Of a stretch of 33,876 nt of DNA, positions 7,182-17,111 are shown piece by piece (the stretch's first letter is position 1; every line of letters begins with the position of its first letter). The stretch is from contig JAGOAA010000021.1 of the NCBI GenBank assembly GCA_017984215.1, forward strand, positions 1 to 33,876, given 5' to 3'. Source of the DNA: Cytophagaceae bacterium. Its GTDB lineage: Bacteria > Bacteroidota > Bacteroidia > Cytophagales > Spirosomataceae. A model generated the notes under the pieces. It was not told the DNA's origin. It searched no databases and saw only the letters and a program-made list of their open reading frames with translations. Made by a program: the position numbers and the translations under genes.

Positions 7182-9185
7182 TTAATACGAAAGTCCGTGC
7201 CCAAATGCGAAGAGCCCATAATTCGCTCCTTCCATGTGCCCCGGAACGTCTGATTTATTGGCCTCAACAGCCGCTTGGCTAATTGGCGTCGTAAATGGCA
7301 TTTTGCCCGTTGGCTTATAAGCCCCCGTCACGATATCCAACAAGGCATCTTGCGTGGTACCAAATGTCGCAATCACCGATGTAGCTTTTCCCTTATCGAT
7401 TTCCTCAATGACCCATGGGTTCGAGTAGTTGATTGCCACGATCGTAGGTTTGGCATTCAAGATTTCATTTACGTGATTTACGTCAATGCGGTTCTTAGAT
7501 AAATTTAAGTCGATTTTTGAGCCTTGCGAACTGAATAATCCACCAGCGGTAGGTACTAACCAAAGTAAAACGACATCAGCCTCTTCTTTGGTATTCACAA
7601 ATTCCAAGCCTGGATAGTTGGGTTTCGAAACCTTAATTGCTTCACCCGCATTACGTCCCGATTGGAAAAAAGTCTCGAAATATACTTTGGTATTCTTCGC
7701 TAACGGAAGACGCTTTTCGTCGTTGCGCAATAGAACGATTGATTTACGTAAGGCCAAATTAGCCGATGCCACTGCTTCCGCATTACCGATTGTTTTCACG
7801 GCCTCTTCCACATTTACATAGGGATTTTCAAAAAGGCCTAAGTCGAATTTCTCTTTCAATAATTTCGCTACGGATTGGTTAATGCGCTCCTCTTTAATTA
7901 AGCCCTTTTTAACTACCTGAATCAACGTGGTCGGATCCGCTGCCCCTGAGAAAATATCAACGCCAGCATTCAAGGCTTTTTGGTAGCGTTCCTCAATGCT
8001 CAAATTTTCGACTCCCCAAGGCATCATTTCGATCGGTCCCGTATCGGAATTAATAATTCCCTGGAAGCCTAATTTGCCTTGCAATAAATCGCCGATCATC
8101 GCCTTGTTGAATGAGAATCCAACCTCCTCAAATTCCTTGCCTTTCGGTGCAGAATAGTAAGGCATGATGGCTGATGTTCCTGCGGCAATGGCTGCTTTGA
8201 ATGGTTTGACATGGTAGTCGAACATCCCGCCTGGATAGTGAGCAAATTTTCCCCAATCAAAATGTGAATCTTGACCGTCTAGTTGCGGTCCACCTCCCGG
8301 AAAGTGTTTGGTGGTCATCGCCACCGAAGTGTTTGACAATTTATTTCCTTGAAACCCTAAAACGATTTGGGTAATCATATTGGATGTTAAATCCGCATCT
8401 TCTCCGAAGGTTCCTTCGACACGGCCCCAACGAGGTTCGGTGGCTAAGTCGGCCATGTACATATAGCCTTTGCGTAACCCCACGGCACGCCATTCTTTGG
8501 CAGCAGTTTCGGCAAATTTACGTGTTAAATCAAAGTCGCGCATGGCAGCTAAGCCTAATTCGCCCGGCCATTTGGAGAATGCGGTAAGACCAACGCTTAG
8601 GCCAACGGACGCATCCGTTGTCACGTGGTTTCGCGGATTAGAGGCAACGATGGCTGGGATGCCTAGCCGTGAACTTTCGCAGAGTTCTTGTAAATTGTTT
8701 GACCATTTGGCCATAATTTCGGGCGATGCACTGGCACGTAAAATGAAATGGCGCAAGTGGAATTGGGTTACGCCTTTGGTTGTTCCGGCTGCCGACATAT
8801 TTGGGGATGCCAAAGGTTTCCGGGTAAACATATTCGTATTTTGAACTAAATCTTCTTCATTAAATCCTTCGGTGATAGTCGTTTTAGGACCACCCCCTTG
8901 TACCCCATTTGCAAACACTTGATCACCTCCCATGCGGGTGGTGCTGATGAGCATGAAACCCAATTTTTCCTCGAGGGTCATTTGGGATACCAAATCCTTT
9001 ACACGTACGTCTACCGGCAATCGCCAGTCTTCGTATTTATCCAGTTTATTGTTTTTATTGAGATCTTTAAAAGACAATTTTCCTACACGCAACGTAGGTG
9101 ATTTCATGGCGACAAGGACCGGCTGCGTTTGAGCTAGCAATGAACTAGAGGCAAAAAGCAAGGCAATAAGCACACGTGATTTCAT
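7182..9185 (-). CDS. Exported glycoside hydrolase family 3 protein (beta-glucosidase-like)
   Basis: This 667-residue protein has a signal peptide (1-19). Next comes an EF-hand-like calcium loop, DLNKNNKLDKYED, near residue 42. The GH3 TIM-barrel follows with EPRWGRVEGTFGEDADLT, the substrate-binding KHFPGGG motif and GFQGIINSDTG, in which D381 is the expected nucleophile. The C-terminal alpha/beta domain ends in LFAFGHGLSY, where many relatives continue into a fibronectin-III-like domain, so that domain is absent here. The likely role is periplasmic or surface hydrolysis of beta-linked oligosaccharides; the exact sugar is not readable. No polysaccharide-utilisation (SusC/D) pair is adjacent. 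The leader AAAAAACCTATG directly precedes or includes the start. Confidence 0.93.
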   Translation of the reverse strand: MKSRVLIALLFASSSLLAQTQPVLVAMKSPTLRVGKLSFKDLNKNNKLDKYEDWRLPVDVRVKDLVSQMTLEEKLGFMLISTTRMGGDQVFANGVQGGGPKTTITEGFNEEDLVQNTNMFTRKPLASPNMSAAGTTKGVTQFHLRHFILRASASPEIMAKWSNNLQELCESSRLGIPAIVASNPRNHVTTDASVGLSVGLTAFSKWPGELGLAAMRDFDLTRKFAETAAKEWRAVGLRKGYMYMADLATEPRWGRVEGTFGEDADLTSNMITQIVLGFQGNKLSNTSVAMTTKHFPGGGPQLDGQDSHFDWGKFAHYPGGMFDYHVKPFKAAIAAGTSAIMPYYSAPKGKEFEEVGFSFNKAMIGDLLQGKLGFQGIINSDTGPIEMMPWGVENLSIEERYQKALNAGVDIFSGAADPTTLIQVVKKGLIKEERINQSVAKLLKEKFDLGLFENPYVNVEEAVKTIGNAEAVASANLALRKSIVLLRNDEKRLPLAKNTKVYFETFFQSGRNAGEAIKVSKPNYPGLEFVNTKEEADVVLLWLVPTAGGLFSSQGSKIDLNLSKNRIDVNHVNEILNAKPTIVAINYSNPWVIEEIDKGKATSVIATFGTTQDALLDIVTGAYKPTGKMPFTTPISQAAVEANKSDVPGHMEGANYGLFAFGHGLSY

Positions 9186-9247
9186 AGGTTTTTTCTTTCT
9201 TTGTATGCTAAAGGTGAAACTTTATAATTTCTAATCAAGAAATAACG

Positions 9248-9895
9248 ATGAAAGACCCGAATGTTGACGAGTTCCTACAAAGTGCCGACCAATGGTCTCA
9301 AGAAATGACCTATTTGCGTCGAATTTTATTGGATTGCTTATTGATCGAAACGTATAAATGGCAAACGCCTGTCTATATGTTTGGTACAAAAAATTTGATA
9401 GCCATTTCAGGTTTAAAAGAGCATTGCGCCTTGAACTTTTTTAACGGAGCTCTCATACGGGATGAGGAGGGAATATTAATCAAACCAGGCGAGCATACGC
9501 AATTAGGCCGTTGGATGAAGTTCGGTTCTGTTCAGGAAATAATTGCCAAAGAAGATCTGATCAAAGCATATGTTTTCGAAGCTATGGAGGCGCAAAGGTT
9601 AGGAATTACGCTCGAAAAGCCAGCGGAAATACCACATCCAGAAGAATTAACGGCAATCTTGGATAAAAAGCCTGCGCTAAAAGCGGCCTTTGAAAAATTA
9701 ACACCGGGTCGGCAGCGCGCCTATCTTCGGTTTTTTACAGATAGTAAACAATCGGCCACACGTACTTCTCGTATTGAGAAAAATGAAAAATATATCCTGA
9801 AAGGAATCGGATTAACCGATTGTATTTGTGGTTTAACGAAGCGAAAGCCGAGTTGCGACGGCTCGCATCGTGCGATTGAAAACTTTAAGAGATGA
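9248..9895 (+). CDS. YdeI/DUF1801-type protein fused to a CDGSH iron-sulfur motif
   Basis: In this 215-residue protein, residues 1-115 resemble DUF1801 (YKWQTPVYMFGTKNLIAISG, CALNFFNGALI). Residues 130-180 resemble the YdeI/OmdA C-terminal region, with the PGRQRAYLRFF and SRIEKNEKYILKG blocks. The end carries a perfect CDGSH-type 2Fe-2S motif, C192-x-C194-x2-T-x3-P-x-C203-D-G-S-H207. Canonical YdeI proteins end near the GKGL segment, so the cluster motif is appended there. CDGSH clusters are redox- and pH-sensitive electron or cluster carriers. No signal peptide is seen, so it is likely cytosolic. The neighbouring XRE regulator and the katG/oxyR locus may hint at redox stress, but that link is inference. 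Confidence 0.85.
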   Translation: MKDPNVDEFLQSADQWSQEMTYLRRILLDCLLIETYKWQTPVYMFGTKNLIAISGLKEHCALNFFNGALIRDEEGILIKPGEHTQLGRWMKFGSVQEIIAKEDLIKAYVFEAMEAQRLGITLEKPAEIPHPEELTAILDKKPALKAAFEKLTPGRQRAYLRFFTDSKQSATRTSRIEKNEKYILKGIGLTDCICGLTKRKPSCDGSHRAIENFKR

Positions 9896-9954
9896 CGTAA
9901 AGAAGTCATACAAAAGGCGTTTGTATAGTCTGTTTTAAACCTCAATTTTGGCCC

Positions 9955-10446
9955 ATGAATTTTGGAGAACAATTAAAGGAAATCCGTACCTCGAAGGGCT
10001 TTACGCAAATCGAGCTTTCTGAAAAATCAGGGATTGCCCTGCGCACGGTGCAACGCATGGAGCGAAACGAAGGAAAGCCGAGCTTGTATTCCATGAATGC
10101 GATCGGCGAAGTCTTAGGGGTGAATTTGACTTTGTTGTATGCTCCAGATGACGAAACCGAAAAACGAAATATTATGGAAAGTACAGACCAACAATTATGG
10201 CAGATTGCCAAAAGTCGTGCCAAATTTAAAAGAAGCCTTAGCGCTTATGCATTAGTGATCCCCTTTCTTTGGATCATCTGGTATATTACCATGCCGAGCG
10301 AAATCAGGTGGAATCACCTTCCTTGGCCTGTTTGGCCGATGCTGGGCTGGGGATTAGGATTAGGTATTCAATATGCCAAAGCCTATGTGATCGAAGCGGA
10401 CTCCTTGGAACAAAAGGAATACAATAAGTTGAAAGCAAAGCAATAA
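9955..10446 (+). CDS. XRE-family regulator with C-terminal 2TM domain
   Basis: In this 163-residue protein, residues 5-62 form a helix-turn-helix of the XRE/Cro type (LKEIRTSKGFTQIELSEKSG, then LRTVQRMERNEGKPS). Residues about 90-150 contain two hydrophobic helices (SAYALVIPFLWIIWYI and WPMLGWGLGLGIQYA) separated by a short loop, as in the 2TM domain of Bacteroidota regulators. A membrane-tethered repressor is the likely arrangement. The target is unknown; the neighbouring CDGSH gene, 59 bp upstream on the same strand, is one candidate. It ends at a strong bidirectional terminator. Confidence 0.88.
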   Translation: MNFGEQLKEIRTSKGFTQIELSEKSGIALRTVQRMERNEGKPSLYSMNAIGEVLGVNLTLLYAPDDETEKRNIMESTDQQLWQIAKSRAKFKRSLSAYALVIPFLWIIWYITMPSEIRWNHLPWPVWPMLGWGLGLGIQYAKAYVIEADSLEQKEYNKLKAKQ

Positions 10447-10447
10447 A

Positions 10448-10475
10448 AAAAGCCGGCCCAATCGAGCCGGCTTTT
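10448..10475. terminator. Bidirectional terminator between XRE-2TM and katG
   Basis: GCCGGC (10452-10457) pairs with GCCGGC (10466-10471) around an 8-nt loop, flanked by AAAA and TTTT. It suits both convergent genes. Confidence 0.9.
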
Positions 10476-10489
10476 CAATCAAACCCTAG

Positions 10490-12897
<2,408 letters not shown>

Positions 12898-12901
12898 ATC
12901 A

Positions 12902-13798
12902 GTGAATATACAGCAATTAGAATACATATTGGCGGTTGACCAATTTAAAAGCTTCTCCAAAGCAGCTGATTATTGTCATGTTACGCAGGCGACTTTGAGT
13001 GCGATGGTGAAAAAGCTCGAGGAGCAGCTTGATGTGGTGATTTTTGACCGGAAAGCAAACCCAATTGCAACGACGGAGAATGGGCGGGAAATTTTGGTTC
13101 AGGCCCAACAAGTCGTTGCACATGCCAATGCACTGCTTTCTTCTTCCAAGGCCATTAATCAGAAAATTGAGGGGAAGGTTAAGTTGGGGATTATCCCAAC
13201 GATTGCCAGTTCCATTTTGCCATTGATTATGAAGAAATTGGTGGATAAGTATCCAACGTTGCATTTGGAAATACATGAGGTAACGACGAATCAACTGGTT
13301 AAAGACTTGCGGGAAGGGAAATTAGATGTGGGTATTTTGAGTACGCCCATCGCTGCAACGGATTTGGAGACCTCTTTGTTGTATGTGGAGGATTTACGCT
13401 TGTATGGGTATTTGCCTTCAGGTAAGAAATCGATTTCAAAGTCAGAATTGAACCAACAGCGGATGTTTTTACTACAAGAGGGGCATTGTTTGCGGGATCA
13501 AATCATTCAATTGTGTGATTTAAAAAAGAATAAATCCTTGCCAGTGAATTTGTCAGTCGAGTCAAATACGTTTGATACTTTGTTGAATCTAGTGGATACA
13601 TTTCAAGGAATGACTTTGCTGCCCTCTTTGTATGCAAGGCAATTAAGCGAGACAAGAATGTGCCAATTAGTGGATATTCATGATGGCTCATTGAGAAGAG
13701 AAGTGAGTATATGTTATTACCGCCCTTATGCCAAATGGAATATCATTCGGCGCTTGCAAAGCGAAATCACGGAAATAGTGACTGATTATCTGAAATAA
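12902..13798 (+). CDS. oxyR: OxyR-type LysR regulator of peroxide response
   Basis: This is a 298-residue LysR-family protein. The N-terminal winged helix-turn-helix starts with the OxyR-like NIQQLEYILAVD and includes VTQATLSAMVKKLEEQL. The effector domain holds the two redox cysteines in the proper OxyR spacing: C196 in EGHCLRDQ and C205 in IQLCDLKK. They correspond to C199 and C208 of the E. coli protein. Known OxyR forms a disulfide on H2O2 and activates katG and other defences. The start is GTG 12902; the next ATG in frame is at residue 35, inside the DNA-binding domain, so GTG is the only sensible choice. The upstream operator overlaps its promoter. Confidence 0.94.
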   Translation: MNIQQLEYILAVDQFKSFSKAADYCHVTQATLSAMVKKLEEQLDVVIFDRKANPIATTENGREILVQAQQVVAHANALLSSSKAINQKIEGKVKLGIIPTIASSILPLIMKKLVDKYPTLHLEIHEVTTNQLVKDLREGKLDVGILSTPIAATDLETSLLYVEDLRLYGYLPSGKKSISKSELNQQRMFLLQEGHCLRDQIIQLCDLKKNKSLPVNLSVESNTFDTLLNLVDTFQGMTLLPSLYARQLSETRMCQLVDIHDGSLRREVSICYYRPYAKWNIIRRLQSEITEIVTDYLK

Positions 13799-13801
13799 TT
13801 C

Positions 13802-13831
13802 TTGGATTTATGTTTTTTCATTTTAGCTTTG
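13802..13831 (+). promoter_or_regulatory. Promoter of the three-gene membrane/regulator operon
   Basis: TTG at 13802-13804, a 19-bp spacer and TAGCTTTG at 13824-13831 match the Bacteroidota -33/-7 consensus. The predicted start near 13838 leaves about 15 nt before ATG 13853. It also argues against a longer reading of the first gene from TTG 13802. Confidence 0.75.
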
Positions 13832-13852
13832 TATCACAAAGTACTTTTTATT

Positions 13853-14476
13853 ATGGAAAAACACGAAGAACAATTAGCTGCGATTCAAGAAATGCGAAGC
13901 ATGATGGATCAAGCGACGCGCTTTAAATCCATCAGTGGTTTATCCGGGATTATTGCGGGTATACTCGCGCTTTTAATTGTGTACTTAATCTACCTGTTAA
14001 CAGGTATTTCGCCAGTTGAAGCGGAAGCTTTGGAACGGATTTGGCGATCTTCTTCTCAAGCTTTTGTCTTGTTGGCATTGCTAGGCTTATTCGTGATTTG
14101 TATTGGCATAGGCATATACTTCGCGATGCGCAATGCTCGTCAGTCGGGAAAACCAGCCTGGGATCATGCAGCCAAACGCCTTTTGGTAAGTTTAGCTATA
14201 CCGGTTATTGCGGGGGGCATTTTTTCTGGCTTGCTAATCCAACAAGGATTGGTTGCAATCGCGGCACCCGTTACGCTCTTATTTTATGGAATGGGCTTAC
14301 TGAATGCGAGTAAGTATACCTTGGATGCCGTTCGCGCGGTTGGGATCGTCTTTATTTTTCTTGGACTTTTAGCTATGTACTTTTTGGCTTATGGCTTATT
14401 GATTTGGGCTTTGGGTTTTGGGTTGGTACATATTGTTTACGGATTTATCATTTATGTCAACTACGAACGTGCCTAA
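13853..14476 (+). CDS. Six-helix hypothetical membrane protein
   Basis: This 207-residue protein begins with a cytosolic amphipathic helix (MEKHEEQLAAIQEMRSMMDQ), followed by about six hydrophobic helices, among them SGIIAGILALLIVYLIYLL, VLLALLGLFVICIGIGIYF and GIVFIFLGLLAMYFLAY. There are no catalytic motifs and no Cys. I know this only as a conserved Bacteroidota membrane protein found beside winged-helix regulators; I cannot name its function. ATG 13853 is chosen because the promoter lies just upstream and the longer TTG-start form would run through it. The 3' end overlaps the winged-helix gene by 23 bp, so the pair is probably translationally coupled. Confidence 0.78.
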   Translation: MEKHEEQLAAIQEMRSMMDQATRFKSISGLSGIIAGILALLIVYLIYLLTGISPVEAEALERIWRSSSQAFVLLALLGLFVICIGIGIYFAMRNARQSGKPAWDHAAKRLLVSLAIPVIAGGIFSGLLIQQGLVAIAAPVTLLFYGMGLLNASKYTLDAVRAVGIVFIFLGLLAMYFLAYGLLIWALGFGLVHIVYGFIIYVNYERA

Positions 14477-14771
14477 TTTTCTTGAAGATCTCAATAAGGC
14501 TTTTGAAAGTAGGGTCCGCTTGGGTATGATGTCTTTGTTGGTTGTGGAAGAGGAGATCGACTTTGCGCGCCTAAAAGAATCCCTACAACTCAGCGATGGC
14601 AACTTGGCTAGTCACATGCAAGCACTGGAAAAGTTGAGCTACGTCGAAGTCCGCAAACAGTTCATTGGACGAAAGCCCAATACGCAATATGCGGCAACCG
14701 AGCTAGGTCGAAAAGCTTTTACGGCTCATTTACTGACCTTGGAAAAACTGATCAAACAAATGCAATCATAA
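14454..14771 (+). CDS. Winged helix-turn-helix transcriptional regulator
   Basis: In this 105-residue protein, the whole chain is a winged-helix domain of the HTH_34/MarR-like kind. A helix opens it (FLEDLNKAFESRVRLGMMSL), the recognition region is LKESLQLSDGNLASHMQALE, and the wing is VEVRKQFIGRKPNTQYAATE. No ligand domain is present. It starts inside the upstream membrane-protein gene and is followed after 3 bp by another membrane protein. This arrangement suggests a regulator acting on its own operon, with the membrane proteins perhaps sensing a signal. The direct target is not shown by sequence. Confidence 0.85.
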   Translation: MSTTNVPNFLEDLNKAFESRVRLGMMSLLVVEEEIDFARLKESLQLSDGNLASHMQALEKLSYVEVRKQFIGRKPNTQYAATELGRKAFTAHLLTLEKLIKQMQS

Positions 14772-14774
14772 CTT

Positions 14775-16019
14775 ATGGAAAATCTCATTAAAGATAATGT
14801 GGGCCAACCGGCTTACTTGGAGAATTTATATCGGTCGAATCCAACGGCATTTGCGGACGCATTTCATCAGGTTTATCCTGAAATTCAGACGGAATTAACG
14901 GCTCAAATTTGGCATGAACGATTACGGAATACCCCAAATGAAATCACTTGGGGCGCGTCGAAAGATTGGATTTTTGTGGCTATCTCTGCACTCATCGTTG
15001 CCTTTTTGATGCAAATGCCGGATTTGTTTTCCATCTCACACGACTTCTATTTTCCACGTAATATGGCCTTTATCGCCATGCCTGGCATTGCTGCTTTTTT
15101 TGCGTTCAAACAAGACTTGTCTCTGAAGTCGATCTTGCCGCCTTTGGGTATCCTGCTTTTTTCGGTTGTTTTTATAAATCTCTTACCTGTCGGCCCAATG
15201 AGTGACACCTTGCTGCTAAGCTGTATTCATTTGCCGATTTTGATTTGGTTACTGGTGGGATATATCTATAGCGGTGCACAGTTTTCGCTGACCGAAAAAC
15301 GTATTGATTTCTTGCGATTTCATGGAGACTTATTGGTGATGAGTGTCGTAATTTTGTTGGCTGGCGGCCTTTTCACTGCATTAACGATTAATTTATTTGG
15401 GTTGATTGGCATCAAAATTGAAGATTTTTATTTCCGCTATTTGGTGCTTTCTGCCTTGCCTACCGTGCCTTTGTTGGCGACTTTATTGGTCCAACAAAAT
15501 CCAACACTTGTTAGCAAAATCTCCCCTGTCATTGCGCGGATTTTTACTCCTTTGGTTTCGTTGATGTTGATTATTTTCCTCCTGACATTTATTTACTCGG
15601 GGAAGGATCCGTATAACGATCGGGAGTTTTTGTTGATTTTCAATGGGATTTTGATCGGCGTGATGGCTTTGTTGTTGTTTTCCGTGAGTGAGTCGACGAA
15701 GGATGCCGCTTCTCATTTCCAAAGGCTCTCGCTCATTATTTTAGCCTTTTTAGCGATTATCAATAATGGAATTGCCTTGTCTGCCATTGCCTTTCGATTG
15801 TTCGAATTGGGAATAACGCCAAACCGATTCGCGGTATTAGGAAGTAATGTACTTGTACTTGTAAACTTGGTTTTCGTTACACGGGAGTTATTGGGCTTGT
15901 GGAAAGGAGTCAAAGGTCTAAAGGATGTAGAAGCTAGCATGACCCGTTTTTTGCCTTTTTATGCCTTGTGGGCGGCCATTGTGAGTTTTGTTTTTCCGTT
16001 GATTTTTTCTTTCCAATAA
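14775..16019 (+). CDS. DUF4153-like multi-pass membrane protein
   Basis: This 414-residue protein has an N-terminal soluble stretch of about 65 residues rich in Trp, Asn and Glu, then roughly ten hydrophobic helices. Near the C-terminus is ELGITPNRFAVLGSNVLVLVNL, in two overlapping parts, which resembles the GITPNR-type motif of DUF4153 proteins. The last helix is followed directly by the stop. No transport or enzymatic motif stands out. It closes the operon with the winged-helix regulator. The family assignment is moderate; it could be another conserved integral membrane family. Confidence 0.65.
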   Translation: MENLIKDNVGQPAYLENLYRSNPTAFADAFHQVYPEIQTELTAQIWHERLRNTPNEITWGASKDWIFVAISALIVAFLMQMPDLFSISHDFYFPRNMAFIAMPGIAAFFAFKQDLSLKSILPPLGILLFSVVFINLLPVGPMSDTLLLSCIHLPILIWLLVGYIYSGAQFSLTEKRIDFLRFHGDLLVMSVVILLAGGLFTALTINLFGLIGIKIEDFYFRYLVLSALPTVPLLATLLVQQNPTLVSKISPVIARIFTPLVSLMLIIFLLTFIYSGKDPYNDREFLLIFNGILIGVMALLLFSVSESTKDAASHFQRLSLIILAFLAIINNGIALSAIAFRLFELGITPNRFAVLGSNVLVLVNLVFVTRELLGLWKGVKGLKDVEASMTRFLPFYALWAAIVSFVFPLIFSFQ

Positions 16020-16040
16020 GTAGATATTGATTATCAGTTT

Positions 16041-16103
16041 GAGCGCTTCGATTGCGCTCGCACCTCCGTACCTTTGGCAATCCTCCAAGGTTTGCCAAAG
16101 GTA
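16041..16103 (+). repeat. Two tandem hairpins in the 16020-16170 intergenic region
   Basis: The first hairpin pairs GAGCGC (16041-16046) with GCGCTC (16054-16059). The second pairs TACCTTTGGCAA (16069-16080) with TTGCCAAAGGTA (16092-16103), a perfect 12-bp stem with an 11-nt loop. Neither is followed by a run of T, so a simple terminator is doubtful. They could protect the upstream mRNA end or bind a regulator for the TolB-like gene. Confidence 0.75.
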
Positions 16104-16170
16104 AAGCGGCATGTATCAGGATAGGAATCTCCTACGTTTCTACGTAAACTTACATCAATCTAAACCTATC

Positions 16171-17085
16171 ATGAAAAAAATACTCGCCCTGGCGCTCATC
16201 GCCAGCTCGCTTTCGGCACAAGTGCCTGCGGGCAAAAAAGTCATTAGCTCATTGTACATCTATGACCTCAAGTCTGGAAAATCCGAGAAAATTTTGGAAG
16301 AAAAACGACATTTTGAGGCGCCCAACTGGTCGCGCGATGGTAAATTTCTGCTCATCAATGCCTACGGAAAACTCGAAAAAATCAGCCCGCAAGGTGAGAA
16401 ATTAGGTGGATTGAATACAGGAACCGTGCAGAAGGCGAACAACGATCACGGCTTTTCGTTTGATGGAAAGACCTTATATATTTCGAGTGCAAAAGCCGAC
16501 ATAAAAGAACACACATCCTTTATTTATCAAGTGGCTGCGGAAGGTGGAACACCGGTCCAACTTACACCCTTGACCCCTTCCTATTGGCATGGCGTATCTC
16601 CCGATGGGAAAACGGTGGTCTATTGCGCCGCGCGAAACGGGAATTATGATGTCTATGCCATGTCGACAAACGGTGGAGATGAGATTCGCCTTACGAGTAC
16701 AGATGGCCTAGACGATGGTCCGGAATACTCGCCCGATGGAAAATACATCTACATCAATTCGTATCGCTCAGGTATGATGCAGATTTGGCGCATGAAGGCA
16801 GATGGAGCTGATCCGGAGCAGATGACCTTCGACAACTATTCCAATTGGTTTGCGCACATCGCACCGAATAATAAAGTGGCAACGATTATCACCTATTTGG
16901 AGGATCAGGCGCAGGCGCATCCCTTTGGCCGACAAATCAAATTGCGTTTGTTGGATTTGAAAACGAAAAAAATCAAGGATCTGACGGAAGCGTTTTACGG
17001 CGGACAGGGCACAATCAACGTTCCCTCGTGGAGCCCAGACGGAAAAAAATTCGCGTATGTGCGTTACGCATTAGAAGATTTGTAA
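16171..17085 (+). CDS. Exported TolB-like beta-propeller (PD40 repeats)
   Basis: This 304-residue protein has a signal peptide (1-17, ending SAQ), then about five to six WD40-like PD40 blades with repeated SxDGK motifs: NWSRDGKFL, GFSFDGKTLYI, GVSPDGKTVVY, YSPDGKYIYI and SWSPDGKKFAY. The size and motif match a single six-bladed TolB-type propeller without the Tol-Pal N-terminal domain. Such periplasmic propellers act as binding or scaffold modules, or as sugar-processing accessory domains. ATG 16171 starts the signal peptide; the longer form from 16111 is unlikely. A Tat-exported oxidoreductase follows after 26 bp, so the two may be transcribed together. Confidence 0.85.
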   Translation: MKKILALALIASSLSAQVPAGKKVISSLYIYDLKSGKSEKILEEKRHFEAPNWSRDGKFLLINAYGKLEKISPQGEKLGGLNTGTVQKANNDHGFSFDGKTLYISSAKADIKEHTSFIYQVAAEGGTPVQLTPLTPSYWHGVSPDGKTVVYCAARNGNYDVYAMSTNGGDEIRLTSTDGLDDGPEYSPDGKYIYINSYRSGMMQIWRMKADGADPEQMTFDNYSNWFAHIAPNNKVATIITYLEDQAQAHPFGRQIKLRLLDLKTKKIKDLTEAFYGGQGTINVPSWSPDGKKFAYVRYALEDL

Positions 17086-17111
17086 ATTAGTGCCTGAAAA
17101 ATAACCTATTT

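Noticed and set aside
16041-16103. Hairpins considered as an intrinsic terminator of the DUF4153-like gene
   Set aside because: No run of T follows either stem, so I list them as inverted repeats of unknown role.
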